A stretch of DNA of 64,000 nt, from the NCBI RefSeq assembly GCF_947488835.1, contig NZ_CANLBK010000002.1, positions 372,001 to 436,000 of the forward strand, in the 5' to 3' direction. Both the position numbers and the translations under genes were made by a program. Source of the DNA: an uncultured Marinobacter sp. (lineage in GTDB: Bacteria > Pseudomonadota > Gammaproteobacteria > Pseudomonadales > Oleiphilaceae). Positions 8,199 through 16,431 of the stretch are shown one piece after another (positions within the stretch are counted from its first letter, which is position 1; each line of letters opens with the position of its first letter). The notes under the pieces were generated by a model. That model had not been told where the DNA came from. It saw only the letters and a list, made by a program, of their open reading frames with translations, and did not search any database.

Positions 8199-9145
8199 AA
8201 GTTGGTTTAATCGTCGATTCGGCGTGTGATTTACCATTCGAATTCAGTCGCAAGCACGACGTGTTCATTCTCCCCGTAACTGCGGTGATCGACGGCGAAA
8301 CCTACATAGACCGGCACGACCCTGTCAGAACCCAAGAGTTCTATCAGAGTGGGCTCCTGCAAAAAGGTCGCCATGCTGAAACCCAGGCGTTTAGCGCCGA
8401 ACAGATCCATGAGCTGTTCATGGAAAAGATCGTGCCCGAGTACGATGTGGCAATTTGTGAAACGGTCACCCGTAGCCGAAGCCTGATTTTTCAGAACGCA
8501 TCTGAAGCTATGAACAGCGTGATGGCTAACTACGAGCAGGCCCGAGCTGCGTCGGGTCGAGAAGGCAAATTCTCCATGCGGGTGATTGATAGCAAGCAGA
8601 TCTTTGCGGGGCAAGGCTTGCTGGCGGCTCATACGCTCAGGCTGATTGACCAGAAGCTCTCCAAGAACGCGCTGCGTAATGAGGTGGAGCGTTTTTCTGA
8701 CAAGATCTACACCTGCGTTATTCCCCGCGATCTTCACTACATTCGTGAGCGCGCCAGACGCCGTGGCGATAATAGCATATCAGGTGTCGTGGCGTTTCTT
8801 GGCAAAGCCCTGAACATCACTCCGGTAATTTTTGGCCAGGGTGTTGAAGGTCAGCCCGTTGCCAAAACCCGTAGTTTCGATGCGGCGGTGGAAAAGGTAG
8901 TGAACTATGCCGTGGCGAGAGTTGAGGCTGGCCTGCTCACACCCTATGTGAGCTTGTCTTGCGGCCTTACTTGGGCAGAAATCGAAGCGTTGCCTGGCCT
9001 GAACAGGCTCAGAAGTGCCTGTGAGAAAAATGGTGTTGAGCTATTACTGTCGCAGATGGGCATCACCAGCAGCATCTATATTGGCCCCGGCAGTCTGTGT
9101 CTGGCGCTGGCGGCAGGCCCCCACAGTTTCAGCGACTATCAGTAA
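8195..9145 (+). CDS. DegV family fatty-acid-binding protein
   Basis: DegV-fold protein of 316 residues. It shows the characteristic N-terminal start VGLIVDSACDLP, the VFILPVTAVIDGETYID segment and a central SMRVIDSKQIFAGQGLLAAHTL region. DegV/FakB proteins bind a single fatty acid and, where known, present it to a fatty-acid kinase. No FakA kinase is visible in this window, so the role here may be lipid transport or storage. The GTG start overlaps the upstream stop by four bases. A perfect 7-bp inverted repeat (GCTGGGC/GCCCAGC, 9176-9197) lies after the stop without a T-run. The family assignment is firm; the function is inferred. Confidence 0.87.
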   Translation: MKVGLIVDSACDLPFEFSRKHDVFILPVTAVIDGETYIDRHDPVRTQEFYQSGLLQKGRHAETQAFSAEQIHELFMEKIVPEYDVAICETVTRSRSLIFQNASEAMNSVMANYEQARAASGREGKFSMRVIDSKQIFAGQGLLAAHTLRLIDQKLSKNALRNEVERFSDKIYTCVIPRDLHYIRERARRRGDNSISGVVAFLGKALNITPVIFGQGVEGQPVAKTRSFDAAVEKVVNYAVARVEAGLLTPYVSLSCGLTWAEIEALPGLNRLRSACEKNGVELLLSQMGITSSIYIGPGSLCLALAAGPHSFSDYQ

Positions 9146-9312
9146 CTGGCCACTCATCTGGCGGTACGGTTTAGCGCTGGGCTTATACTGGCCCAGCCGC
9201 TGCTAGCCCAACGTATCTATGGCGAACCCGTCTGCCTTGTCTTCGTGTTAGCCTTTCGGTATCCAGTGCAATTATAACTGTGTTTCTTCATATCAATAGG
9301 GCCACGAACATC

Positions 9313-10344
9313 ATGACCAAGGACAAAAACGATCCAGCCAGTCAGTTGCTGGAATTGCATGTGAAGCACGAGGTTGCCTCGTTGAAAGGCACAAAGCTGC
9401 GTAAGTTTCTCACGCAAGAGGTTAACGAACTTCTTGATCATGCAGATACGATCACGCTGAATCGCATAGCCTCGGAAAAGCAGGTCATGGAGACCATTCA
9501 GCGAGTGGTTGTGGACATGGAACTGGATGCCGGGATTCCTGAATTGGCGGGTGAGATGGCCACAGAGGTGCTCAACGCATCCGTTCAGGCAAATACTGTA
9601 TTAAGTGACATTATCACCCGTGAACAAGCCACGGGCTTTGTGGAAGAAATGCTTGAATTGCGCCAGCAGCGCGAACGTATAATCAGCGAAATTATGGCGC
9701 ACCCGGTTTATCAGGAGCTGGTTTCGAATGTGGTGTATCAGGGAATTGTTAATTACCTCTATGAAGACAACCTGATCACCAAATCGGTACCCGGTGTGGG
9801 TTCCATGATGAAATTTGGCAAGCGCATGGCCAACAAAGCGGTACCCGGATTGGATGAAACCTTTGAGCGCAGGCTCAAAGCCTGGCTTTCAGTTAGCTTG
9901 CCGGGGCTGATCAGTCGCAGTGAGCAGTTCCTGCAACGGGCGCTCTCTGATGACGAAGTGCGGGATACGGTTATGGCGGCCTGGGTTGCCGTAGAAGACC
10001 GCACGGTTGATGAGCTTCGCGAAGGGCTTGGCGACGTTGAGCTGCAGGCATTTGTGGTGCTTGGGTATGAGTTCTGGTTGCAGTTCCGGAAAACCGACTA
10101 TTTTGCCGGCTGCGCCCGGGCCGTGGTTGCCCATCTTTTTGTGAAGTATGGGGACCGACCACTTACCGACCTGCTCGGTGACCTGGGTGTTACTCGTGAC
10201 GTGATCATGGCAGAGGTAGGCGCTTGGGCGATCCCGGTCATAGGCTTACTTCAAGAGGAGGGCTATGTTGAGGCGCTTGTGCGCAGGCGGCTATCGGCTT
10301 TCTATAAAACCGCAGCGGCCCGGAAAATACTCGAGCCATCATAA
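9313..10344 (+). CDS. Conserved hypothetical protein, mostly helical
   Basis: Soluble-looking protein of 343 residues that I do not recognise. It is rich in Glu, Val and Leu and predicted largely alpha-helical, with no signal peptide or clear membrane segment. Notable stretches are LRQQRERIISEIMAHPVYQELVS (split: LRQQRERIISEIM, then AHPVYQELVS) in the first half and VPGVGSMMKFGKRMANKAVPG at mid-protein. I chose ATG 9313 over the upstream GTG at 9280 because protein-like composition starts there, although neither has a strong ribosome-binding site. The gene stands alone between the DegV pair and a terminator shared with fdxA. Confidence 0.65.
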   Translation: MTKDKNDPASQLLELHVKHEVASLKGTKLRKFLTQEVNELLDHADTITLNRIASEKQVMETIQRVVVDMELDAGIPELAGEMATEVLNASVQANTVLSDIITREQATGFVEEMLELRQQRERIISEIMAHPVYQELVSNVVYQGIVNYLYEDNLITKSVPGVGSMMKFGKRMANKAVPGLDETFERRLKAWLSVSLPGLISRSEQFLQRALSDDEVRDTVMAAWVAVEDRTVDELREGLGDVELQAFVVLGYEFWLQFRKTDYFAGCARAVVAHLFVKYGDRPLTDLLGDLGVTRDVIMAEVGAWAIPVIGLLQEEGYVEALVRRRLSAFYKTAAARKILEPS

Positions 10345-10387
10345 TCGGCGGCATGGCGTTGTCAGTGCGGAATAGATAAACAACAAA

Positions 10388-10415
10388 GGGAAGCCGGTGC
10401 GGGCTTCCCTTTTTT
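10388..10415. terminator. Bidirectional rho-independent terminator
   Basis: GGGAAGCC (10388-10395) pairs with GGCTTCCC (10402-10409), followed by six T on the plus strand and preceded by A residues. It sits between the convergent hypothetical gene and fdxA, and can serve both, best on the plus strand. Confidence 0.85.
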
Positions 10416-10453
10416 GGTTCAGGTTTTGGCAATGTTGCCAGGCTTACCTGTAA

Positions 10454-10777
10454 TTACTTTTCCAGATATTGCAGTTTGTCTGGCTTGCCGTCCCACTCTG
10501 CCGCATCTGGGAGAGGGTCTTTCTTTTCGGTGATGTTAGGCCACTTGCCCGCCAGATCGGCGTTAAGCTCTACAAACTGCTCTTGGTCTTTGGGCAGCTC
10601 ATCTTCTGAGAAGATCGCTTCGGCTGGGCACTCGGGTTCACACAAAGCGCAATCAATACACTCGTCCGGGTCGATTACCAGAAAGTTAGGCCCCTCATAG
10701 AAGCAGTCTACCGGGCACACTTCTACACAGTCTGTGTATTTGCACTTGATGCAGTTATCGGTAACGATAAACGCCAT
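10454..10777 (-). CDS. fdxA: Seven-iron ferredoxin FdxA
   Basis: Small ferredoxin of 107 residues. The N-terminal half carries the [3Fe-4S] and [4Fe-4S] ligands in [18 protein letters not shown] (from Cys9) and [12 protein letters not shown] (from about Cys40), matching the Azotobacter FdI/FdxA type. A C-terminal tail of about 45 residues is normal for this class. It is a cytoplasmic electron carrier whose partners are not evident here. It is transcribed toward a shared terminator, and mutS lies upstream on the same strand. The ATG has AGGGATC upstream. Confidence 0.95.
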   Translation of the reverse strand: MAFIVTDNCIKCKYTDCVEVCPVDCFYEGPNFLVIDPDECIDCALCEPECPAEAIFSEDELPKDQEQFVELNADLAGKWPNITEKKDPLPDAAEWDGKPDKLQYLEK

Positions 10778-10925
10778 AATCAGATCCCTGGTCCAGTGGT
10801 CAATCTCATTCGGAGCTTGTTGTCATGCTCCGTGGTTATATTTTAATGGGCGATATTGTAGGGAGCAGCCCGCACTGCCGCAAGCGTTTGACCGCTATAA
10901 CCTTATTACCCAGATCAATTTGTCA

Positions 10926-13544
10926 TCAGCTTTTCAGTAATTTCTTCAGTTCATACAGCCTGTTCATGGCTTCTCTGGGCGATAAATCGTCCAGATCAAT
11001 GCCCTGAAGTGCTTCTTCTACAGCGCTGGGTTCTGTGCTGGCAAACATATCACTCTGATAAACAACCTGTGCAGGCATGGCCGGTTGCCTGCTGCGGTCT
11101 TCAACAGCAGGAGACGGCAGAGCCGTGGCGGGTACTGCGCTATTCTCAAGTAGCTTTAACTGGGCTTTGGCGTTGAGTATAACGTTCTGAGGTACGCCAG
11201 CGAGCTTGGCCACCTGCAGGCCATAGCTCTGGCTGGCTGGGCCCTCGTGTACGTTATGCAGGAACACAATGCTGTCGTCGTGCTCCGTTGCGGTCAGGTG
11301 CACGTTTACAGCGAGCTCCAGGTCGTCTGCCAATTGGGTAAGTTCGAAATAGTGAGTGGCAAACAAGGTGTAGCAACGAATTTCTTTTGCCAGATGCTCG
11401 GCTGTAGCCCAGGCCAGGGATAAGCCATCAAACGTGCTGGTACCCCGGCCTACTTCGTCCATCAGCACAAGGCTGAACTCGGTAGCGTTGTGCAGGATGT
11501 TTGCGGTTTCGGTCATTTCCACCATAAAAGTGGAACGCCCGCCGGCAATGTCATCTGAAGAGCCCATGCGAGTGAATATGCGATCCACCGGCCCCATCAC
11601 TGCCCGGTTGGCGGGCACGAAACTACCCGTGTAGGCCAGTAGTGCAATCAGAGCGGCCTGGCGCATGTAGGTCGATTTACCGCCCATGTTGGGACCAGTA
11701 ATGACCAGCATTCGGCGTTGGGCATCCATCAGTAAGTTGTTGGGCACGAACGGCTCATCCAGAAGCTGTTCGACGACCGGGTGGCGGCCATCTTCGACAT
11801 CGAACCCCGGAGCGTCGCGAAATTCCGGTGCAACAAAGCGCAAGGTGGTGGCGCGTTCAGCAAAGTTGCTGATGACATCCAGCTCCGCCAGGGCCTGAGC
11901 AGCATCCTGCAAGGGCGCGAGCTGCTCTGCAACGGCTTCCAGCACTTCATCATAAAGTGCCTTTTCTCTGGCCAGAGCCCGGCTTTTTGCACTCAAAGCC
12001 TTGTCTTCGAATTCTTTTAGCTCGGGCGTAATGAAACGCTCGGCGTTTTTCAGGGTTTGGCGGCGAATGTAATCCACCGGTGCCTGTGCAGACTGGGCCC
12101 GGCTGATTTCGATGTAATAGCCGTGCACCCGGTTGTAACCCACTTTCAAGGTGCTTATGCCGGTGCGCTGCCGCTCCCGGGTTTCTACGTCCAGCAGGTA
12201 TTGGCCGGCGTTTTCGCTGATATTGCGCAGTTCGTCCAGCTCTTCGTCAAAACCTTCTCGGATTACGCCACCTTCCCGAATCACTACGGGCGGGTTGTCG
12301 ATAACCGCGCGATCCAGCATGTCGGCAAGCTCGGGGTATTCGCCAATGGTGGTGGCCAGCTTGGCGATATGATGGGAGTTAACCGGTTTCAGGGTCTCCT
12401 GCAGATCGGGCAGCGCCTGAAATGCGTCCCTCAGGCGGGCAAGGTCCCTCGGGCGTGCAGAGCGGAGCGCCACGCGGGCTAAAACACGCTCAATATCGCC
12501 CACGGCTTTGAGCAGAGTGTGTACTGGCTCGTAATGAAAACCTTCAAGCAGGGCCGATACTGCTTGCTGGCGCTGCTTCACAACGTAGATATCCCGCAGG
12601 GGACGGTTTAGCCAGCGCCTTAACTCACGGCCGCCCATGGAGGTGGCAGTTTTGTCCATTACCCAGGCGAGTGTGTGTTGATGCCCGCCCATGAGGTTAA
12701 TATCAATCTCAAGGTTGCGACGGCTGGTGGCGTCGAGAATCACGGCTTCGTCCCGGCGTTCCCGGGTGAGCTTGCGAATGTGGGGCAGGGCCGTGCGCTG
12801 GGTTTCCTTCGCATACTGCAGCAGGCAGCCGGCCGCACAAATGGCCAGGCTCAGGTCCTCACAGCCAAACCCGGTCAGGTCGCGAACTTGCAGTTGCTGG
12901 GTTAGTACCCGGAATGCAGTGTCTGATTCAAACAGCCAGGGGCCTTGACGTCGAACACCGGTCAGCCCGGCCACGACTTCCTGGTAGGGGAAATCCTCGC
13001 TGATAAGAATCTCCGCTGGGCGTAACCGCTGCAGTTCTCCCTGCAGGGCTTCCAGAGTGTCCAGCTCTGAAACCACAAAGCGACCGCTGGAGATGTCCAG
13101 TGATGCAAAGCCAAACTGTTCACGGTGGTGATAGATGGCCGCAAGCAGGTTGTCGCGGCGGTCTTCAAGATAGGCATCGTCGCTTAGCGTGCCGGGGGTA
13201 ACGATTCTGACCACCTGGCGCTCAACCGGGCCCTTACTGGTTGCCGGGTCGCCAATCTGCTCAACAATGGCAATGGATTGACCGGCACGCACCAGGCGGG
13301 CAATGTATCCCTCAGAAGAATGAAAGGGGATGCCCGCCATGGGAATCGGGTTGCCGCCGGATTGCCCCCTTGCAGTTAGGGTAATATCCATCAGCTCTGC
13401 AGCTTTTTTGGCATCGTCATAGAACAGTTCGTAAAAATCACCCATGCGATAGAACACCAGCTCATCCGGGTGTTGACCCTTGATCTTCAGGTATTGCTGC
13501 ATCATGGGTGTGTGCTGGGGTTTGGTGTTCTGAGCTGCTGACAT
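10926..13544 (-). CDS. mutS: DNA mismatch repair protein MutS
   Basis: Full-length MutS of 872 residues. The mismatch-binding N-terminal domain has the conserved Phe-X-Glu in [12 protein letters not shown], where the Phe stacks on the mispair. The connector, core and clamp domains follow. The ATPase domain has Walker [15 protein letters not shown] at about 615-625 and Walker B/signature [16 protein letters not shown]. The C-terminal end ([17 protein letters not shown]) matches the tetramerization helix. It recognises mismatches and small loops and recruits MutL. I chose ATG 13544 rather than TTG 13550. The 76-bp gap to pncC holds both divergent promoters. Confidence 0.97.
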   Translation of the reverse strand: MSAAQNTKPQHTPMMQQYLKIKGQHPDELVFYRMGDFYELFYDDAKKAAELMDITLTARGQSGGNPIPMAGIPFHSSEGYIARLVRAGQSIAIVEQIGDPATSKGPVERQVVRIVTPGTLSDDAYLEDRRDNLLAAIYHHREQFGFASLDISSGRFVVSELDTLEALQGELQRLRPAEILISEDFPYQEVVAGLTGVRRQGPWLFESDTAFRVLTQQLQVRDLTGFGCEDLSLAICAAGCLLQYAKETQRTALPHIRKLTRERRDEAVILDATSRRNLEIDINLMGGHQHTLAWVMDKTATSMGGRELRRWLNRPLRDIYVVKQRQQAVSALLEGFHYEPVHTLLKAVGDIERVLARVALRSARPRDLARLRDAFQALPDLQETLKPVNSHHIAKLATTIGEYPELADMLDRAVIDNPPVVIREGGVIREGFDEELDELRNISENAGQYLLDVETRERQRTGISTLKVGYNRVHGYYIEISRAQSAQAPVDYIRRQTLKNAERFITPELKEFEDKALSAKSRALAREKALYDEVLEAVAEQLAPLQDAAQALAELDVISNFAERATTLRFVAPEFRDAPGFDVEDGRHPVVEQLLDEPFVPNNLLMDAQRRMLVITGPNMGGKSTYMRQAALIALLAYTGSFVPANRAVMGPVDRIFTRMGSSDDIAGGRSTFMVEMTETANILHNATEFSLVLMDEVGRGTSTFDGLSLAWATAEHLAKEIRCYTLFATHYFELTQLADDLELAVNVHLTATEHDDSIVFLHNVHEGPASQSYGLQVAKLAGVPQNVILNAKAQLKLLENSAVPATALPSPAVEDRSRQPAMPAQVVYQSDMFASTEPSAVEEALQGIDLDDLSPREAMNRLYELKKLLKS

Positions 13545-13626
13545 GGACAAGTCCGGATAATCTTACTTTGGATGAAGCCACGGATTGTAAGAAAATTATG
13601 CCCGTGATGAAACGAGGGAGCACATT

Positions 13627-14127
13627 ATGCCTGCCAGTGACCACGAACTCGAACATGCTGGAGATCAATTAGCCACAAAGTTGGTACAACTTGGCTACAC
13701 GGTAGTGACTGCCGAGAGCTGTACCGGTGGCTGGGTTGCCAAGGTGCTGACAGATAAACCAGGCTCATCCGCCTATGTGGTCGGTGGCTTGGTCACCTAC
13801 AGTAATGAGGCGAAACAAGCGCTGCTTGGCGTTACCGAGGCATCTTTGGGCAATCACGGCGCCGTTAGCGAGCCGGTTGTGCGTGAGATGGTTGCAGGCG
13901 CACTTGCCGCGACCGGCGCGGATGTGGCGGTCGCTATCAGCGGTGTTGCCGGGCCGGGTGGCGGCAGTGAGAAAAAGCCCGTAGGCACGGTTTGGTTTGC
14001 CTGGGGCGCCAGCATTGAGAACACCAAAGCGGTTGTGCACTACTTCGATGGCGACCGTGATCAGGTGCGGCGACAAGCAGTTCTCTTTGCCCTGCAGGGG
14101 GTTAGCAGATTTTTGAAACAAACCTGA
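13627..14127 (+). CDS. pncC: Nicotinamide-nucleotide amidohydrolase PncC (CinA C-terminal domain)
   Basis: Stand-alone CinA C-terminal domain of 166 residues. It converts nicotinamide mononucleotide to nicotinic acid mononucleotide in pyridine nucleotide salvage. Signature segments are TVVTAESCTGGWVAKVLTD (with the active-site Ser/Cys neighbourhood), VGGLVTYSNEAKQALLGV and AISGVAGPGGGSEKKPVGTV. The N-terminal molybdopterin-like domain of full CinA is absent, as is usual in gammaproteobacteria such as E. coli YgaD. It precedes recA, a conserved pairing, but recA has its own SOS promoter in the 164-bp gap. GAGGGAG precedes the ATG. Confidence 0.93.
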   Translation: MPASDHELEHAGDQLATKLVQLGYTVVTAESCTGGWVAKVLTDKPGSSAYVVGGLVTYSNEAKQALLGVTEASLGNHGAVSEPVVREMVAGALAATGADVAVAISGVAGPGGGSEKKPVGTVWFAWGASIENTKAVVHYFDGDRDQVRRQAVLFALQGVSRFLKQT

Positions 14128-14148
14128 TTGGTTTCACAATAACAGGGG

Positions 14149-14194
14149 TTGGCCTCTCTCCCGGGGTATGTTTTAATACTGTTCAAATATACAG
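14149..14194 (+). promoter_or_regulatory. recA promoter with LexA (SOS) box
   Basis: CTGT-N8-ACAG at 14179-14194 is a perfect LexA box core. It lies directly after a plausible sigma-70 promoter: TTGGCC (14149-14154), 17-bp spacer, TTTAAT (14172-14177). LexA bound here would cover the transcription start, giving SOS-inducible recA. Confidence 0.9.
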
Positions 14195-14291
14195 GGAATT
14201 CGCTGTTACCACTGTACAGCCTCCCGCGTAATTACACCTCCACCGGCTTGACTATCTTGCCGTTGGCCAAGGCAACAGAGGGTTTGCACTG

Positions 14292-15335
14292 ATGGAAGAC
14301 AACCGCAAAAAAGCATTGAGCGCAGCGCTGGGTCAGATCGAGCGCCAGTTTGGTAAAGGCGCAGTAATGAAGATGGGTGATCAGCCCCGCGAGGCCATTC
14401 CTGCGGTCTCCACCGGCTCTCTTGGGCTGGACGTTGCTCTGGGTATAGGTGGGCTGCCTTACGGCCGAATTGTTGAGATCTACGGCCCTGAAAGCTCAGG
14501 TAAAACAACTCTGACTCTCCAGGTTATTGCCGAAGCTCAGAAAGCCGGTAAAACCTGTGCCTTCATCGATGCTGAGCACGCGCTGGATCCCATCTATGCT
14601 GAAAAACTTGGCGTTAACGTGGACGATCTTCTGGTGTCCCAGCCAGATACCGGTGAGCAGGCTCTTGAAATTGCCGACATGCTCGTACGCTCCAATGCGG
14701 TAGACGTCATCATTGTTGACTCTGTGGCCGCGCTGACTCCAAAGGCTGAAATTGAAGGTGAGATGGGCGATAGCCACGTCGGCTTGCAAGCCCGCCTGAT
14801 GTCTCAGGCGCTGCGTAAGCTCACAGGCAACGTGAAACACGCCAACTGTCTGCTGGTTTTCATTAACCAGATCCGTATGAAGATCGGCGTAATGTTCGGC
14901 TCGCCGGAAACCACCACCGGTGGTAACGCGCTTAAATTCTACTCATCTGTACGTTTGGATATTCGCCGCATTGGTGCAGTGAAAGACGGAGATGAAGTTG
15001 TAGGCAACGAGACTCGCGTTAAAGTTGTCAAGAACAAGGTTGCACCGCCATTCCGCCAGGCCGAGTTCCAGATTCTTTATGGCAAGGGCATTTATCACAT
15101 GGCCGAAGTGCTCGATATGGGTGTTAAAGAGGGCTTTGTGGATAAGTCCGGCGCTTGGTATGCCTATAACGGCGACAAGATCGGCCAAGGTAAGGCCAAT
15201 GCTTGCAAATTCCTTGAAGAGAATCTGGAAATTGCCAAGGAAATCGAAGCCAAGGTACGCGAAAGCTTGATGCCAAAGCCGGTTGATAAGAAAAGCGCTG
15301 CAGAAGCAGAGGCTGCTGTCGACGAACTGCTCTAA
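14292..15335 (+). CDS. recA: Recombinase RecA
   Basis: RecA of 347 residues, normal length. Walker [10 protein letters not shown] lies at about 65-73, Walker [13 protein letters not shown] follows, and DNA-binding loop L1 ([14 protein letters not shown]) and L2 ([18 protein letters not shown]) are intact. The C terminus is acidic ([11 protein letters not shown]), as is typical. It forms the presynaptic filament for homologous recombination and triggers LexA self-cleavage; the LexA box upstream closes that loop. The usual downstream recX is not present, and a flavodoxin-like gene follows after 20 bp. The ATG has AGAGGG nine bases upstream. Confidence 0.98.
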   Translation: MEDNRKKALSAALGQIERQFGKGAVMKMGDQPREAIPAVSTGSLGLDVALGIGGLPYGRIVEIYGPESSGKTTLTLQVIAEAQKAGKTCAFIDAEHALDPIYAEKLGVNVDDLLVSQPDTGEQALEIADMLVRSNAVDVIIVDSVAALTPKAEIEGEMGDSHVGLQARLMSQALRKLTGNVKHANCLLVFINQIRMKIGVMFGSPETTTGGNALKFYSSVRLDIRRIGAVKDGDEVVGNETRVKVVKNKVAPPFRQAEFQILYGKGIYHMAEVLDMGVKEGFVDKSGAWYAYNGDKIGQGKANACKFLEENLEIAKEIEAKVRESLMPKPVDKKSAAEAEAAVDELL

Positions 15336-15355
15336 AGCAATCATGGGAGTGTGAT

Positions 15356-15826
15356 GTGGATCGTAAAAAGAGACTGCTTATTGTTTCCCATGCGCCCTCT
15401 CCGAATACCCTCACCCTGCGCGATGCGGTCGCGCAGGGTGCTGGCCACGAAGATATTGAGAACGTAGAAATAACCGTGCTGGCGCCCTTGGATGCCGGCC
15501 CGGATGATGTTCTTGCCTGCGATGCCATTATCCTTGGCACCACTGAAAACCTTGGCTACATGAGTGGCGCGTTGAAGGATTTCTTCGATCGCAGCTACTA
15601 TCCCTGCCTGGAGAAGACCCAGGGCCTTCCATTTGCCTTTTATATACGAGCAGGCCACGACGGCACCGGAACGCGGCGCGCTATCGAAAGCATCACCACC
15701 GGATTACGTTGGAAGCTTGTCCAGGAGCCGCTGATGTGCCGCGGTAAGTATCAGGATGAGTTCGAAGAGCAGTGCCGGGAGTTAGGTATGTACGTTGCGG
15801 CAAGCCTGGATGCAGGGTTGGTCTGA
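15356..15826 (+). CDS. Flavodoxin-family / NADPH-dependent FMN reductase-like protein
   Basis: Protein of 156 residues with a flavodoxin fold. The phosphate-binding first loop appears as LLIVSHAPSPNTLTL, followed by a central DAIILGTTENLGYMSGALKDFFDR segment that contacts FMN in this family, and FAFYIRAGHDGTGTRRAIESI. It probably binds FMN and acts in electron transfer or quinone/FMN reduction; the partner is unknown. The start is GTG 15356, with GGGAG upstream, 20 bp after recA, so it is likely read through from the recA promoter. Its convergent neighbour is the PilZ gene. Confidence 0.78.
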   Translation: MDRKKRLLIVSHAPSPNTLTLRDAVAQGAGHEDIENVEITVLAPLDAGPDDVLACDAIILGTTENLGYMSGALKDFFDRSYYPCLEKTQGLPFAFYIRAGHDGTGTRRAIESITTGLRWKLVQEPLMCRGKYQDEFEEQCRELGMYVAASLDAGLV

Positions 15827-15834
15827 GGAGCGCT

Positions 15835-16209
15835 CTAGCTGGCGAGGCGGTTGTAGAAGCCTTCGATACGTGACAAGGCGTTATCCACCGTTCTGGAGTA
15901 GCCTTTTTTGTTAAGGTAGTAGCTAAATTGAACGCTTACCCGATAGCCGGCCTGGAAAGGGCGGCACTCTACAACGCGGGCGCACACCTGCGATTCACTG
16001 ATGTACTTCCCCTCAAAATCCATAAATAGGCGTGTGCCAGGCTCCAGTGGGCGCGGGCTTAGCAAAGCCATGCCGTAGCGGTTCAGATCGAGGCAGGTAG
16101 CCTGGAAAGAAGGCTTGTTCTTCTTGAAAAAACCGCGCTGACGAACCTGTACCTTGAGGCACGAAGCAGAATAGCGATCCTTGAGCCGGCGATCTTCGGA
16201 ATCACTCAT
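15835..16209 (-). CDS. PilZ domain protein
   Basis: Single-domain protein of 124 residues. It begins with DRRLKDRYSASCLKVQVRQRG, where the RXXXR-like c-di-GMP motif of PilZ would be expected, and has a later block of DLNRYGMALLSPRPLEPGTRL corresponding to the (D/N)-X-S-X-X-G motif, here DLNRYG with Asn/Arg in place of Ser. The atypical motif leaves c-di-GMP binding uncertain. Proteins of this kind affect motility, exopolysaccharide or pili. The gene is monocistronic, and converges on the flavodoxin-like gene with eight bases between stops. Confidence 0.75.
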   Translation of the reverse strand: MSDSEDRRLKDRYSASCLKVQVRQRGFFKKNKPSFQATCLDLNRYGMALLSPRPLEPGTRLFMDFEGKYISESQVCARVVECRPFQAGYRVSVQFSYYLNKKGYSRTVDNALSRIEGFYNRLAS

Positions 16210-16431
16210 CGTAGATTGGCACCCATTGCTTATTATTTTGTTGTTATAGCCGACTATAAGACTAAAGGCTTAGAGTCGGAAGATGAAGTGTAGTGTTCGA
16301 TGAAAGACGAGGGCAATGAGGAGATTGTGAAGCGTGAAGTGCGTCACAAAACGTCCCGCCTTTAAGCGTTTGTCACAATTCTTGTCCCCAAGCGCGACAG
16401 ACTGGTCCACAGAACCTACAATGACCGGCCA

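Noticed and set aside
9176..9197. Inverted repeat after the DegV gene as a terminator
   Set aside because: The stem is perfect but it lacks a T-run.
14203..14219. Second SOS-like box near recA
   Set aside because: The spacing is CTGT-N9-ACAG, one base too long for LexA; it may be a chance dyad.
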